Translations under genes and position numbers: made by a program
The notes under the pieces: model-generated
Told to the model about the DNA's origin: nothing
The model's input: the letters and a program-made list of their open reading frames with translations, nothing else
Databases searched by the model: none
Assembly: GCA_947503275.1 (NCBI GenBank)
Contig: CANNCZ010000002.1
Span: 826,733 to 890,732 of the forward strand
Source: an uncultured Erythrobacter sp.
GTDB lineage: Bacteria; Pseudomonadota; Alphaproteobacteria; Sphingomonadales; Sphingomonadaceae
Direction: 5' to 3'
DNA length: 64,000 nt
Part shown: positions 8,878-17,877 of the stretch, in pieces
Numbering within the stretch: position 1 is the first letter of the stretch
How the letters are laid out: each line of letters begins with the position of its first letter

Positions 8878-10193
8878 CACCAATCGTATGCTTTGGGCAA
8901 ATCGCTTTCATCCAAATCGCGATAGCGTTCGCGCAGACGGCTTTGATGGCTTTCGAGAGATTGTTCGACCCCACCGATAAAGACACGCGTCGGGACTGAG
9001 CCAACTTCGAGCGGATCGCCATCCCAGATTACCACATCGCCCATTGCGCCGGGTGCCAGAACGCCCGCTTGACCGTCATAGCCGCTGATGCTTGCGGGGA
9101 TGGAGCTGATCGCGGCGAATGCCTGACCCCAGCTTAGACCGGCCGCGCCCGGTATTTGGTTCAGGGCGACGAGATTACCCGCCGCTTGGTTGATATTGCG
9201 CGGATTGGTGCCGGAATTGGCGCTGATCGCGACTTTTACTCCGGCGCGCACCATGCGTCCGATATTGCTTTGCGTTGCGGCAAGCACTTCAAAGCTCTCG
9301 GGCAAATCATCCAACGCATCGGCGATCACTGGCACACCAGCGGCGGCGATAGCATCGGCTACGAGCCAGCCCTCGCCAGCGCCCACCAACACCATGTCGA
9401 GCCGGGGGAAATCCTCTCGCAAAGCCAGTGTGGCGCGAATGTCTGATGCCCGCTCTACTGCCACATAAAGTGGCTGCTGTCCCGACACGACCGGGACCAA
9501 GGCTTCCGCATCAAAGCGGCCCAAGAGCACTTCATCATCAATCGCGATCTCGGTGGTTTGCGGAGTTCCGCGTGCTCCGGACAAAGCCTGAGCCTCTCGC
9601 AAAGCTGCGCGCAAGAGAACATGCGCCGAGGCTCTGCTACCGCCAGAAAGCCGCGCACCGCCCTCGCCAAGCGCGACCATCTGAAACGCGCGTTCGCGCA
9701 TTACCGGGTTGGCATCGCCATCCAAATCGATGATCGCGCCTTGCCCTGCGAAGATGGAGCCTGATGGCATGGTTGATGTTGCCGCGCGCGTGATCCCGGC
9801 GGCGCGGTGGACCAAAATATGCTGAGAGCTGGGGTTGACGATGGGGGCTGTATCCAGCGCCGCGCTGAACGGAGCTCCGCCTGCTCTTTGGTCGTTGGAT
9901 TCGCTAACCGCACCGACATCCCACAAACCCAATGTGGTGAGCGTCGCAAACAGGCCAGGCGTTACATAGGCGCCGTCGACCGTGAGCACTCGGTCAGTCG
10001 AATACTCGCCTGCGCCGGACCGTGGGCCAGCATAAACGACTTTGCCATCATCAACCATGACGACACCGTCGGCAATGGGTTCGCTGCCATCGCCGGTGAC
10101 CAAAGTTGCATCGGCGATGACAAAATCCTGTGCTGCGACAGGGGCCGCAGACAAGGCGAGTGCGGAGGCGGTGAGTGTAAAGAGCCGCTTCAT
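8877..10193 (-). CDS. Amidohydrolase-like exported protein lacking the HxH metal motif
   Basis: A 438-residue protein with a signal peptide (cleavage near VAAQD, residues 19-23) and the overall organisation of the amidohydrolase superfamily: an N-terminal beta-sandwich strand GDGSEPIADGVVMVDDGKVVYAG, the PGLF turn at residues 79-82, and the C-terminal GVLAPGAMGDVVIWDGDPLE. After PGLF the sequence reads ATLTTLGLWDVG, where active family members carry HxH. The late metal Asp region reads AISANSG instead of a GSD-type motif. It is therefore probably catalytically altered or a pseudoenzyme. The start overlaps the stop of the intact paralogue upstream by 4 nt (10190-10193), suggesting the two make a complex. 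Confidence 0.85.
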   Translation of the reverse strand: MKRLFTLTASALALSAAPVAAQDFVIADATLVTGDGSEPIADGVVMVDDGKVVYAGPRSGAGEYSTDRVLTVDGAYVTPGLFATLTTLGLWDVGAVSESNDQRAGGAPFSAALDTAPIVNPSSQHILVHRAAGITRAATSTMPSGSIFAGQGAIIDLDGDANPVMRERAFQMVALGEGGARLSGGSRASAHVLLRAALREAQALSGARGTPQTTEIAIDDEVLLGRFDAEALVPVVSGQQPLYVAVERASDIRATLALREDFPRLDMVLVGAGEGWLVADAIAAAGVPVIADALDDLPESFEVLAATQSNIGRMVRAGVKVAISANSGTNPRNINQAAGNLVALNQIPGAAGLSWGQAFAAISSIPASISGYDGQAGVLAPGAMGDVVIWDGDPLEVGSVPTRVFIGGVEQSLESHQSRLRERYRDLDESDLPKAYDW

Positions 10194-11614
10194 TTCACAT
10201 CTCCTTCGCCGGGTTGACCCAGCTCAAAATCGCTCACCGGACGCCTGCTGCGATCATTGGCATTATAGAGCAGCGCGCCATCGACCCAGACCCGTTCTGG
10301 CCGCGAATAGACGCTCAATGGATCACCGTTCCAGAGCACCACATCGGCCATTTTGCCGGGTTCCAGACTGCCGGTCATTTCGTCGATCCCCATCGCCTTG
10401 GCAGCGTTGAGGGTGATCCAGCTGATGACGTCGGCATCGGGCAAGTCGATACCCATGCGCACGCCCGCTGCCTGTGCCTTGGCGGCCTCTTGGTTCAGGC
10501 GCTGAATGTCTGCTTCGCTGTCGGAGTGTATCACCACGCATGCGCCTGCTTGTTGCAACAGGGCCGCGTTTTCGAGGATGCCGTCATAGGCTTCCATCTT
10601 GAAACCATACCAATCGGCCCAGATCGCGCTGCACACCTCGTTTTCACGCAGCAGATCGCCAATTTTGTAAGCCTCGACTGCGTGATGGAACGCGGTAACG
10701 CGGTATCCCATCTCTTTGGCCATATCCATGACCAGCGCCATTTCATCGGCGCGATAGCAGTGATTGTGGACCAGAATATCGCCATCGAGCACACCGACCA
10801 ACGTCTCCATCGCCAGATCGCGGTCGGGATCATCTTTGTTCGCATAGTTGATCGCATCGAGCCATGTCTGGCGATTGTAAGCAAAATTGCCCATCCGGGT
10901 CGAAGGCGCGCGTCCGCGTCCGCCGTAAACCCGTTTCGGATTCTCACCGCATGCCATCTTGAAACCATAGGGTGCGCCGGGGAACTTCATGCCCTGAACC
11001 GTGCGGCTGGGCACGTTTTTGAGCGTTACTGTGCGCCCGCCCATAAGGTTTGCGGAACCGGGCAGGATTTGCAGCGACGTGATCCCGCCATTGGCCAGCG
11101 CGCGGCTGAAACCGGGATCTTGTGGCCAGACGGAGTGCTCTGCCCAAACCTCAGGAGTGGTCGGGCTGGTTGCTTCATTGCCGTCATTGTGTGCCTGAAC
11201 GCTGGGCGTCGGATAATCGCCCAGGTGCGAGTGGATGTCGATGATGCCCGGCGTCACAAATTTCCCGGTGCCATCGATGACATCATAGCCTTCGGTCGAC
11301 AGATCACTGCCGCCGATTTCGACGACTTTGCCATCGCGGAATAGCACAGTGCCATTCGCGATCATCCCGCCCGCACCATCAAACACAGTCGCGCCAACTA
11401 AAGCGGTTGGGCGGCCGGGATAGGCGTTATAGGTGGAGGGGAACGGCCCTTCATCCTCGGTCGCAGCGGCATAGCGCGGCGCATCGTCATCATCCGATGC
11501 GGCGCTAGCGGTGCCAGTTGTCGCGCATGCGGCGAGCGCCAAGGCGCTGCCTATTGCAACAAGGCTGCTCCAACCCGTTTTTTCCGAAACACCAAACCGC
11601 AATTCCCGCGCCAT
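10190..11614 (-). CDS. Amidohydrolase-family lipoprotein, metal motifs intact
   Basis: A 474-residue imidazolonepropionase/dipeptidase-like amidohydrolase. The lipobox ALAAC places the lipidated Cys at residue 30, so it should be tethered in the envelope. Metal ligands expected for the superfamily are visible: HSH at 128-130 (TPGIIDIHSHLGDYP), HNHCYRADE, AFHHAVEAYKI and the HSDSE segment. The C-terminus returns to the beta-sandwich (GSLEPGKMADVVLWNGDPL). Substrate is unknown; an N-acyl amino acid or cyclic dipeptide is possible. It leads a three-gene run with a degenerate paralogue and an FKBP. A long hairpin covers its ribosome binding site. Confidence 0.9.
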   Translation of the reverse strand: MARELRFGVSEKTGWSSLVAIGSALALAACATTGTASAASDDDDAPRYAAATEDEGPFPSTYNAYPGRPTALVGATVFDGAGGMIANGTVLFRDGKVVEIGGSDLSTEGYDVIDGTGKFVTPGIIDIHSHLGDYPTPSVQAHNDGNEATSPTTPEVWAEHSVWPQDPGFSRALANGGITSLQILPGSANLMGGRTVTLKNVPSRTVQGMKFPGAPYGFKMACGENPKRVYGGRGRAPSTRMGNFAYNRQTWLDAINYANKDDPDRDLAMETLVGVLDGDILVHNHCYRADEMALVMDMAKEMGYRVTAFHHAVEAYKIGDLLRENEVCSAIWADWYGFKMEAYDGILENAALLQQAGACVVIHSDSEADIQRLNQEAAKAQAAGVRMGIDLPDADVISWITLNAAKAMGIDEMTGSLEPGKMADVVLWNGDPLSVYSRPERVWVDGALLYNANDRSRRPVSDFELGQPGEGDVK

Positions 11615-11621
11615 AGCTGGC

Positions 11622-11667
11622 CCCCTGATTTACCCGGTAAAGCCATTGCTTGACGGGAAATCAGGGG
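11622..11667 (-). promoter_or_regulatory. Long hairpin overlapping the ribosome binding site of the amidohydrolase lipoprotein gene
   Basis: Perfect 10-bp arms (11622-11631 and 11658-11667) are extended by a CCCG/CGGG pairing (11633-11636 with 11654-11657), leaving a loop of about 17 nt. Read on the minus strand, the 3' arm ends in AGGGGG, the apparent Shine-Dalgarno, 8 nt before the ATG at 11614. The structure would hide that site. It also lies 23 nt after the POT transporter stop, so a transcription or mRNA-end role is an alternative. There is no T-run. Confidence 0.5.
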
Positions 11668-11689
11668 CTTGTCCAGCCGCTTGGCAGCG

Positions 11690-13249
11690 TTAGCTTTGCG
11701 GTGTGACCGGAGCGGGGCCGTCGCCGAACACATGTTCAGCCTCAGACCCTGCATCGTCGTCCTGCAAAGTGTCCAGATGCATCAGTTTCTTGATCAGCGG
11801 GCTGACGATCATCACGCCAACTCCAATAATGACCGCGTAGAGGCCAACGGTTTCGTAGACACCCAAAACGACCTGCTTGCCTGCGGCTTCACCGACGCCT
11901 TCTGCGCCGGTCGCCGAGGCGATCAGGCCAGCGGCGAAATTGCCGGTCGCCGAGGCAAAGAACCACGTGCCCATAATAAGCGAGGCCATATGCGCAGGAG
12001 CCAAGCGGTTCATCGCCGAGAGCCCCACTGGCGACAGGCACAATTCGCCAGTAGTGTGCAGTAGATAGATCAGGAAGATAAAGATCACCGGCGTCGGCAC
12101 ATCGATACCAACGCTGCTCGCGCCCCAAACCAGGACCAGAAAGCCGAGGCCAACTTGCACGATACCAAGGCCGAATTTGAGGGGCGATGACGGTTCAAAA
12201 CCGCGCTGACCCATCCATGTCCAAAGCGTCGCGAAAATCGGCGCAAGCAGAATGATGTAGATCGCGTTGATCGATTGGAACGTCGATGCCGGAACACCGC
12301 CGCGATCAACGTGGCGATCAGTGAACAGGTTCAGAGACGAACCCGCTTGCTCAAACAAGGCCCAGAACACGATTGAAGTCGTAATCAGGAACAAGGCTGC
12401 AAAGATGCGGTCGCGGTCCTCGGCAGGCAGTTTAATGACTGCAGTGAAGATCACATAGCCCAGCAGCAAAAGGCCAAACCCGCCAAGCAGGAAGCCAACG
12501 ACTGATTGATATTGGATCAGGACCCAGCACACAGCAACCAGTCCAAAGCCGATAGCATACATGCTCCATTCGCGGCTCTTGGCGAGTGCCTTTGGTGGTT
12601 CACCCCGGCCAAGCAGAACGCCTTTGCCCAATGTGAACACGACCAAACCGGCAAGCATGCCGATCCCAGCCAGACCGAACCCATAGGCCCAGCCATAGGT
12701 CTCCCCGATATAACCGCACAGCAGCGAACCGATCGCCGCACCGAGGTTAATGCCCATGTAGAAGATGGTGTAAGCCCCGTCGCGGCGCACATCGGTGCGC
12801 GGGTACAATTGACCGACCATCACCGAAATGTTGGCTTTCAGGAAACCCGAGCCAACGATGATCAAAGCCAGCGCCAACCAAAAAACATAGATAACCGGAT
12901 TGTTCTCATTGCCAGCCGCAGCTTCGCCCTCAAACGCCATGAAAAAGTGGCCTAGTGTCAGAAGCACCGCGCCGAACGCGACAGCTTTTCTCTGCCCCAG
13001 CACTTTATCGGCCATATAGCCGCCGACCGCAGGGGTGATGTAGACCAGCGCCGTGTAAGCGCCGTAGATGATCCCTGCTTCGCTATCTGAATACAGCCAG
13101 TGCTTAGTCAGATAGAAGATCAGCAATGCGCGCATTCCGTAATAGGAAAACCGCTCCCACATTTCTGCGAAAAATAGCACGAAGAGCCCCTTTGGGTGCC
13201 CCATGATCGTGCCTGCGCTGTCGCCATGCGGCAAAGCTTGACTGGCCAT
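11690..13249 (-). CDS. POT-family proton-dependent oligopeptide transporter
   Basis: A 519-residue major-facilitator protein of the PTR2/POT family that imports di- and tripeptides with protons. The hallmark ExxERFxYYG motif is present near the N-terminus (EMWERFSYYGMRALL). Further family segments are ADKVLGQRKAV, FYMGINLGAAIGSLLCGYIG, SIVFWALFEQAGSSLNLF and GELCLSPVGLSAMNRLAP. About 14 hydrophobic segments are present. The frame is open for 195 more codons upstream, but that part overlaps the divergent GntR gene and is not transporter-like, so I start at ATG 13249. The neighbouring exported amidohydrolases suggest peptide uptake and breakdown together. Confidence 0.93.
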   Translation of the reverse strand: MASQALPHGDSAGTIMGHPKGLFVLFFAEMWERFSYYGMRALLIFYLTKHWLYSDSEAGIIYGAYTALVYITPAVGGYMADKVLGQRKAVAFGAVLLTLGHFFMAFEGEAAAGNENNPVIYVFWLALALIIVGSGFLKANISVMVGQLYPRTDVRRDGAYTIFYMGINLGAAIGSLLCGYIGETYGWAYGFGLAGIGMLAGLVVFTLGKGVLLGRGEPPKALAKSREWSMYAIGFGLVAVCWVLIQYQSVVGFLLGGFGLLLLGYVIFTAVIKLPAEDRDRIFAALFLITTSIVFWALFEQAGSSLNLFTDRHVDRGGVPASTFQSINAIYIILLAPIFATLWTWMGQRGFEPSSPLKFGLGIVQVGLGFLVLVWGASSVGIDVPTPVIFIFLIYLLHTTGELCLSPVGLSAMNRLAPAHMASLIMGTWFFASATGNFAAGLIASATGAEGVGEAAGKQVVLGVYETVGLYAVIIGVGVMIVSPLIKKLMHLDTLQDDDAGSEAEHVFGDGPAPVTPQS

Positions 13250-13438
13250 TATAGTCTTATTCCCTCTTATCGCGCTCTGCGGCCCATCCCCGCGAGCGTC
13301 CCCGAAAGCGCAGCACCCTAGCGACCAATCCGCCCGTGTGAAGCTTTTGTTTCGCGCTGCATGTGTAATCTTGCTTGGGTGTCTCACGCTTGACGCGCAT
13401 GGGTGTATTATGGCACTGAAGCACCTAGCGAGAAACAC

Positions 13439-13777
13439 ATGACCCAATCCAGACCCGTCTATCTCAAACTGCGCGATCAGATCGCGGCTGCCATTATCCA
13501 GGGCGATTACGCCGAAGGGGCGATGTTGCCATCGGTGCGCGCTTTGGCTGCGGCGCAGGGGGCCAACCCGTTGACCGTGGCGAAAGCGTATCAGCAATTT
13601 CAGAATGATGGTCTTGTCGAGGTGCAACGCGGAGTGGGTATGTATGTGGTCAAAGGTGCCGCCGAATTGCTGCGCAAGCGCGAGCGGGAACAATTCTTGA
13701 GCGAGGAATGGCCCGAAATTCGCGCGCGGATGGCGCGATTGGGGCTCAAACCGGCGGACCTTGCCGAACAACACTGA
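13439..13777 (+). CDS. GntR-family (YtrA-type) transcriptional regulator
   Basis: A 112-residue one-domain regulator. The winged helix-turn-helix fills about residues 8-75 (YLKLRDQIAAAIIQGDYAEGAMLPSVRALA, then NPLTVAKAYQQF and VEVQRGVGMYV). Only a short helical C-terminus follows, with no effector-binding domain, which is typical of the YtrA subfamily. The ATG at 13439 begins the conserved domain. It is divergent from the POT transporter gene with 189 nt between, so it may control that gene, but YtrA regulators more often control ABC transporters. I see no convincing palindrome in the intergenic region. Confidence 0.88.
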   Translation: MTQSRPVYLKLRDQIAAAIIQGDYAEGAMLPSVRALAAAQGANPLTVAKAYQQFQNDGLVEVQRGVGMYVVKGAAELLRKREREQFLSEEWPEIRARMARLGLKPADLAEQH

Positions 13778-13996
13778 ATGCCTTTTCCAGTGCAAGTTCG
13801 GGAAAGCCGCTGAAAACCTTTGGTAAATTTGCAACTAACAATTTTCACCGCTGTCCTTGCGGGAATTGCTCCGTTCTGGCACTTGTATCATTTAGACATT
13901 GCCTGACGGGTCCGGGCTTGATTGGAACAATGGCGGGCGATGTCCCGCAGCGGTTGTGGCGCGGAATGGGGCCGCAATGCTTACCGGGAGGGCTAC

Positions 13997-14278
13997 ATGA
14001 TACGATCCGAGCTGCTGCAAGAGCTGCACAAAGATAATCCCGAATTGCGCGCGGAGGAAATCGAACAGGTTGTCGATGTCTTCTTCGATGAGATTGCGCA
14101 ACGATTGGCCGAAGGGGGCCGGGTCGAATTGCGTGGGTTTGGCGCATTCTCAACCCGCGATCGCGAAGCGCGCACTGGCCGCAACCCGCGCACTGGGGAA
14201 TCGGTATCGGTCCCGGCGAAGCGCGTGCCTTATTTCAAAGCTGGCAAAGAGATCCGTAAGCGCCTCAACGAAGGTTGA
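13997..14278 (+). CDS. ihfB: Integration host factor beta subunit
   Basis: A 93-residue HU/IHF-family DNA-bending protein. The start MIRSELLQEL, the VELRGFGAFSTRDREARTGRNP core and the ending VPYFKAGKEIRKRLN match IHF-beta, including the ArgAsnPro beta-arm tip that intercalates into DNA. Its partner IHF-alpha is not in the window. A strong GGGAGGG lies 7 nt before the ATG at 13997. It is isolated between the GntR gene and the convergent antiporter gene. The upstream 220 nt hold no other gene. Confidence 0.95.
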   Translation: MIRSELLQELHKDNPELRAEEIEQVVDVFFDEIAQRLAEGGRVELRGFGAFSTRDREARTGRNPRTGESVSVPAKRVPYFKAGKEIRKRLNEG

Positions 14279-14305
14279 AGCCCGGGCCTGATGGCTCAGG
14301 ATTGA

Positions 14306-15991
14306 TTACGCATATTCAAGAGCGCGGTCTTCGTCGCTCATGATTTGCGTTGGCATTTTGCGTTCACGGCCGAGAGCCTGAAACACCATTTCGATGATTT
14401 TTTCAGTTCCGCTCGGCGCTTTGACGTTGACCGGCATCATGCCCAACTGTGTGAACTCATCCAGACCCTCGGGTCCGGGCAAAGCGATGACTCGCGCGAT
14501 ATTGGGCAAGCGCTCCTGAACCAGAGGCGAGAGTTCGCGTGAGACCGACAGGTTGGCCGTCGCGATTACGACCACTTCCCTTTTGCCCATTCCTAATGCG
14601 TCCCAACTGCGCGGATCGGCTGGGTTCGCTTGGTGAACGTGATAGCCATCGGCCAACGCGGTTTCGAAACGTTGCGCATTGGCTTCTACCCCAAGATAGC
14701 CGATTTCATTGTAGCTCAACGCATCGGCAACGGCTCGGCCTGCGGCGCCAAACCCAATGATGATGACCGGCGCATCGTCACCTGCGAGCTTCTTATCAGC
14801 GGGACCTTGGCGCAGTTTACCAGCGAATTTGCGGCCCAGGTTGGAGACAAACGGTGTGACCGCGAGGCTGATCGCGATGGCGGTCACGATGATCGAAATC
14901 AAGCGCGGCTCAACCAGCCCGGCGACCGCTGGCAGCGCAAAGATGACCAGCGCAAACTCACTGCCCTGTCCGAGCAGAAAGCCCAACTGCACCGATCCCG
15001 GCGCCGACCAACGATTGGCGAGGCCTGCGAGCACATTGAAAAGGCATTTGAGAGCGATCAGCCCTGCAGCCGCTGCGATGACCCACGGCCAGTTCTCGAC
15101 AAGCAGGGTCGGGTTGATCGAGAGCCCGACAGAGATGAAAAAGAAGCTGAGGAATAGCCCTCTGAACGCATCAATCTCGGTCTGGACCATGATGCGATAG
15201 CGCGAATCGGCCACCGCCATCCCGCCCAAAAACGCGCCCAGCGTCAGTGACAGGCCCACCATCCCGGTCGCCCAACCCGCAGCCAAGGCGATGAACAGAG
15301 CTGTGGCGGTGTAGACCTCGCTGCTTCCAACCCGTGCGATAATGCGGAACAAGGGTCCAGTGAGATAGCGGCCAAAGAGCACGGCAATCACAAAAGCAGC
15401 GATTGCCTTAAGCCCCGCGATCCCCAGCTCCGGTGCCAGCGCTCCGCCTGAACTGAGCGAGCCAGCTGCGACCAAGAGCAAGATTGCGGCGATATCCTGA
15501 AATATCAAAATGGACTGAGCCGCGCGGCCGACCGGGCAGTCTTCTTGATCGCGCTCTCGTACCAATCCGATCACCACGGCTGTGGAGGAAAGGCCGAGTG
15601 CAAAGCCGCCGATAATCGCAAATTCGGTTGGCAGGCCAAACGCGAAGAACAAGGCGGTAAACCCGCCTCCTGCAACCAGCATTTGCAACGCACCAAAGCC
15701 GAAGATGTTTGCGGCCTCGGCTTTGATCCGCCCCAGCGAGAAGTGCAGGCCGAGGTTGAACAGCAGGAACATCACCCCTGCCTCTGCCATGGCGGCGACC
15801 ACAGGTCCGCTGAAACTGTCTGCAAATCCCAATGCGCTAATGGCCAAGCCCAGCCCGAGATAGCCGACAATCGGGTTTAATCGACATGCGCGAGACAGCA
15901 GCGCCGCGCCAATGCCCAACCCCAGCAAGGTAATCGCCGGCTGGATTGTCGCTACAACCGCATGGGCATCGTGAACGCTTTCGCCTGCCAT
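14306..15991 (-). CDS. CPA2-family cation:proton antiporter with TrkA-N domain (KefB-type)
   Basis: A 561-residue inner-membrane protein. Roughly residues 20-390 form the Na+/H+ exchanger domain with about 12 hydrophobic segments (PIVGYLGLGL, GFALGLSSTAVVIGL, GAFLGGMAVADS, GFLLGQGSEFALV). A cytoplasmic Rossmann domain follows (VIIIGFGAAGRAVADAL, then GVEANAQRFE), which binds nucleotides in TrkA-N/KefB proteins. It probably exports potassium or sodium in exchange for protons. I start at ATG 15991 (MAGESVHDAH) because the region upstream is Arg-rich and not family-like. The gene converges on ihfB, leaving 27 nt between stops. Confidence 0.92.
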   Translation of the reverse strand: MAGESVHDAHAVVATIQPAITLLGLGIGAALLSRACRLNPIVGYLGLGLAISALGFADSFSGPVVAAMAEAGVMFLLFNLGLHFSLGRIKAEAANIFGFGALQMLVAGGGFTALFFAFGLPTEFAIIGGFALGLSSTAVVIGLVRERDQEDCPVGRAAQSILIFQDIAAILLLVAAGSLSSGGALAPELGIAGLKAIAAFVIAVLFGRYLTGPLFRIIARVGSSEVYTATALFIALAAGWATGMVGLSLTLGAFLGGMAVADSRYRIMVQTEIDAFRGLFLSFFFISVGLSINPTLLVENWPWVIAAAAGLIALKCLFNVLAGLANRWSAPGSVQLGFLLGQGSEFALVIFALPAVAGLVEPRLISIIVTAIAISLAVTPFVSNLGRKFAGKLRQGPADKKLAGDDAPVIIIGFGAAGRAVADALSYNEIGYLGVEANAQRFETALADGYHVHQANPADPRSWDALGMGKREVVVIATANLSVSRELSPLVQERLPNIARVIALPGPEGLDEFTQLGMMPVNVKAPSGTEKIIEMVFQALGRERKMPTQIMSDEDRALEYA

Positions 15992-16147
15992 CTTCGTTCC
16001 CGTCCTGTGGTTTTGCCCAATCTTGACCTGCCATGACATGGGCGCACCCCGCCGCTCTCGCAAGCCTTACTGGAACACTGTGTTGCCCCGCGCCGCATCG
16101 CTGTCTATCGCGCATTTGCGTTTGATGATGAATTCAGGCGCTAGAAT

Positions 16148-16234
16148 GCGGGTGTGGCGGAATGGTAGACGCCGGGGACTTAAAATCCCCTGATCCTATA
16201 GATCGTGTGGGTTCGAGTCCCACCACCCGCACCA
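16148..16234 (+). tRNA. tRNA-Leu (anticodon UAA)
   Basis: An 87-nt type II tRNA. The acceptor stem GCGGGTG (16148-16154) pairs with CACCCGC (16224-16230), followed by an encoded ACCA. The anticodon stem is GGGGA/TCCCC (16174-16178 and 16186-16190) around the loop CTTAAAA, giving anticodon TAA at 16181-16183. The T arm contains GGTTCGAGTCC. The long variable arm is normal for Leu tRNAs. It lies directly before the surface-glycan region. Confidence 0.96.
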
Positions 16235-16320
16235 TTGTCTAATCCGCTGCAAAATCAGCGCTATTTACGCCCTTCTAACGAGTGCTGATGTAAGGGCGCC
16301 TACTTTCAATTTGTGCGAGG

Positions 16321-17874
16321 ATGTCTTTGGGTATGACCCTGAGCAGCGATCCGAAAAATTCAGGTCAGCCGGGCAATTTCGGCAATATGGCGCTCATTGC
16401 GGGCGTGGCCTTTGTGCTGCTTGCCTGTTTGCAGCTGTTTTATAGCGCGTTTTATTCGATCCACACGGATTTGGCCGGTGCCGCTTTGTCGGGTCGCCTT
16501 GCTTTGTCTCTCGGCGATAGTTTTGTCGATTACAGCCTCTATTTCCCACCGGCAGAGCAAGTTTGGTTCACGCTGGCGGCTTGGTTGAGTGATCTGACGG
16601 GATTGCGGCTGGACCTCACGATCATCGCTATGACGGGCGTGGCGCTGCTGTTTTCCACTGGGCTTGCCTATCATATTCGCCGCGTGACTGTTGGGGCGTC
16701 GCCGCTGTTTCTGATCGGATCGATAGCGGTTCTGGTGATTTTGCCGGTGCTGTATAAGAACGTGTTTGGCCTGCGCGAACATCTGGTTGTTCTGGGTCTG
16801 TGGCCATATCTGGTGCTGCGCCTTTCGGATCCTGAGGGGACCAAGATTGGATTGCCCCTGCGCATTGTCGTCGGCCTATGGATGGGCGCGACTTTGCTGC
16901 TCAAATATCTCTATGCGCTGGTTGTCTTGTTGGTTGAGGTTGCCGATGCTGCTGTTCAGCGAAAGCCGTTATTCCTGTTCCGCATCGAGAACCTGATTTC
17001 GGGCGCAATGGTCGCGCTTTACTTGCTGTTGTGGCTGGTCCTTGATCCAGAGCAGCGCGAGATCATGGGCGCCGTGGTCAGCGCGATTGATGCGAACCTG
17101 ACGAGCACGCGCATTAATCTGGAGCAGGCCGGCCTGCACGGCGCGCTTGCCCTATTCTTTCTCATGCTGGGCTTTATCTACAAATTGCCTGTGCGGATGA
17201 CTGCAATAGGGCTGGGGTTGGTTATCGCCGCCATCGCTGCGGCTTGGATTCAGTCGCGTTGGTACAGCCATCATTTGTTTCCGATCACGATGGCCTATGT
17301 GACGTGGCTTTGGATGATCCATCGCCAGACAAAGCTGCTTTGGCTGGTCGGCCTTGCCATCATTATCGCTCGCCCAGTTTTGGGCGAATACGTTAATTCG
17401 CGCATCTATCAGGTGACCGTGACTGAACTGGACGAAGCGATGGAACGCTCTGCAATCCCCATTGAAGGCAAGCAGGTCGGCGTCCTCACCATGCACCCAT
17501 CGCCGTTTAACCAGCACCTCGCCGCAAATGGCGCGGTGCGGTGGAATGTCAGCATGAACAATTCCTATGTCGCGACGGCTCTAAAGCCGCTCGACCGGCC
17601 TGAGAATGAAGGCGTTATTCCGCCGCCAGTGACACTGGATGATCCGGGGATGCAGATGCTGCATGATGAGATGCTGCGCCTGTGGGAGGACAAGCCGCCG
17701 GAATTCCTGATCCTTGATGAGAGCACCAGTTGGCCGCTGCAATTCGTCGAAGTGAAGTGGCAGGAAGTGTTTGCTGAGGATGAGCGTTTCAACGCTATCC
17801 TTGCAGGCTACGAGCCGGTCTTTGAGCACGAAGGCGAATGGCTTGAATTCACCGTCTACGAGCGCATCGACTAG
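16321..17874 (+). CDS. Polytopic membrane protein, GT-C-like, function unknown
   Basis: A 517-residue protein with about 10-12 hydrophobic segments through residue ~360, followed by a soluble C-terminal domain of about 150 residues (HPSPFNQHLA, PPEFLILDESTSWPL). This architecture resembles GT-C glycosyltransferases and other lipid-linked sugar enzymes: short acidic loop motifs after the first segment (HTDLAGAAL, GDSFVDYSLYFPPAEQ) are where catalytic acids sit in that fold. I do not recognise a named family. It lies between tRNA-Leu and the convergent pseI gene, with 3 nt between the stops, so a glycan role is plausible only from context. ATG 16333 is an alternative start. Confidence 0.7.
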   Translation: MSLGMTLSSDPKNSGQPGNFGNMALIAGVAFVLLACLQLFYSAFYSIHTDLAGAALSGRLALSLGDSFVDYSLYFPPAEQVWFTLAAWLSDLTGLRLDLTIIAMTGVALLFSTGLAYHIRRVTVGASPLFLIGSIAVLVILPVLYKNVFGLREHLVVLGLWPYLVLRLSDPEGTKIGLPLRIVVGLWMGATLLLKYLYALVVLLVEVADAAVQRKPLFLFRIENLISGAMVALYLLLWLVLDPEQREIMGAVVSAIDANLTSTRINLEQAGLHGALALFFLMLGFIYKLPVRMTAIGLGLVIAAIAAAWIQSRWYSHHLFPITMAYVTWLWMIHRQTKLLWLVGLAIIIARPVLGEYVNSRIYQVTVTELDEAMERSAIPIEGKQVGVLTMHPSPFNQHLAANGAVRWNVSMNNSYVATALKPLDRPENEGVIPPPVTLDDPGMQMLHDEMLRLWEDKPPEFLILDESTSWPLQFVEVKWQEVFAEDERFNAILAGYEPVFEHEGEWLEFTVYERID

Positions 17875-17877
17875 GCT

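Noticed and set aside
13250-13834. Upstream in-frame extension of the POT transporter by 195 codons
   Set aside because: It overlaps the divergent GntR gene on the opposite strand, has no transporter-like sequence and is compatible with chance openness in GC-rich DNA.
16268-16298. Inverted repeat CGCCCTT/AAGGGCG between tRNA-Leu and the next gene
   Set aside because: 17-nt loop and no T-run; too weak to call a terminator.
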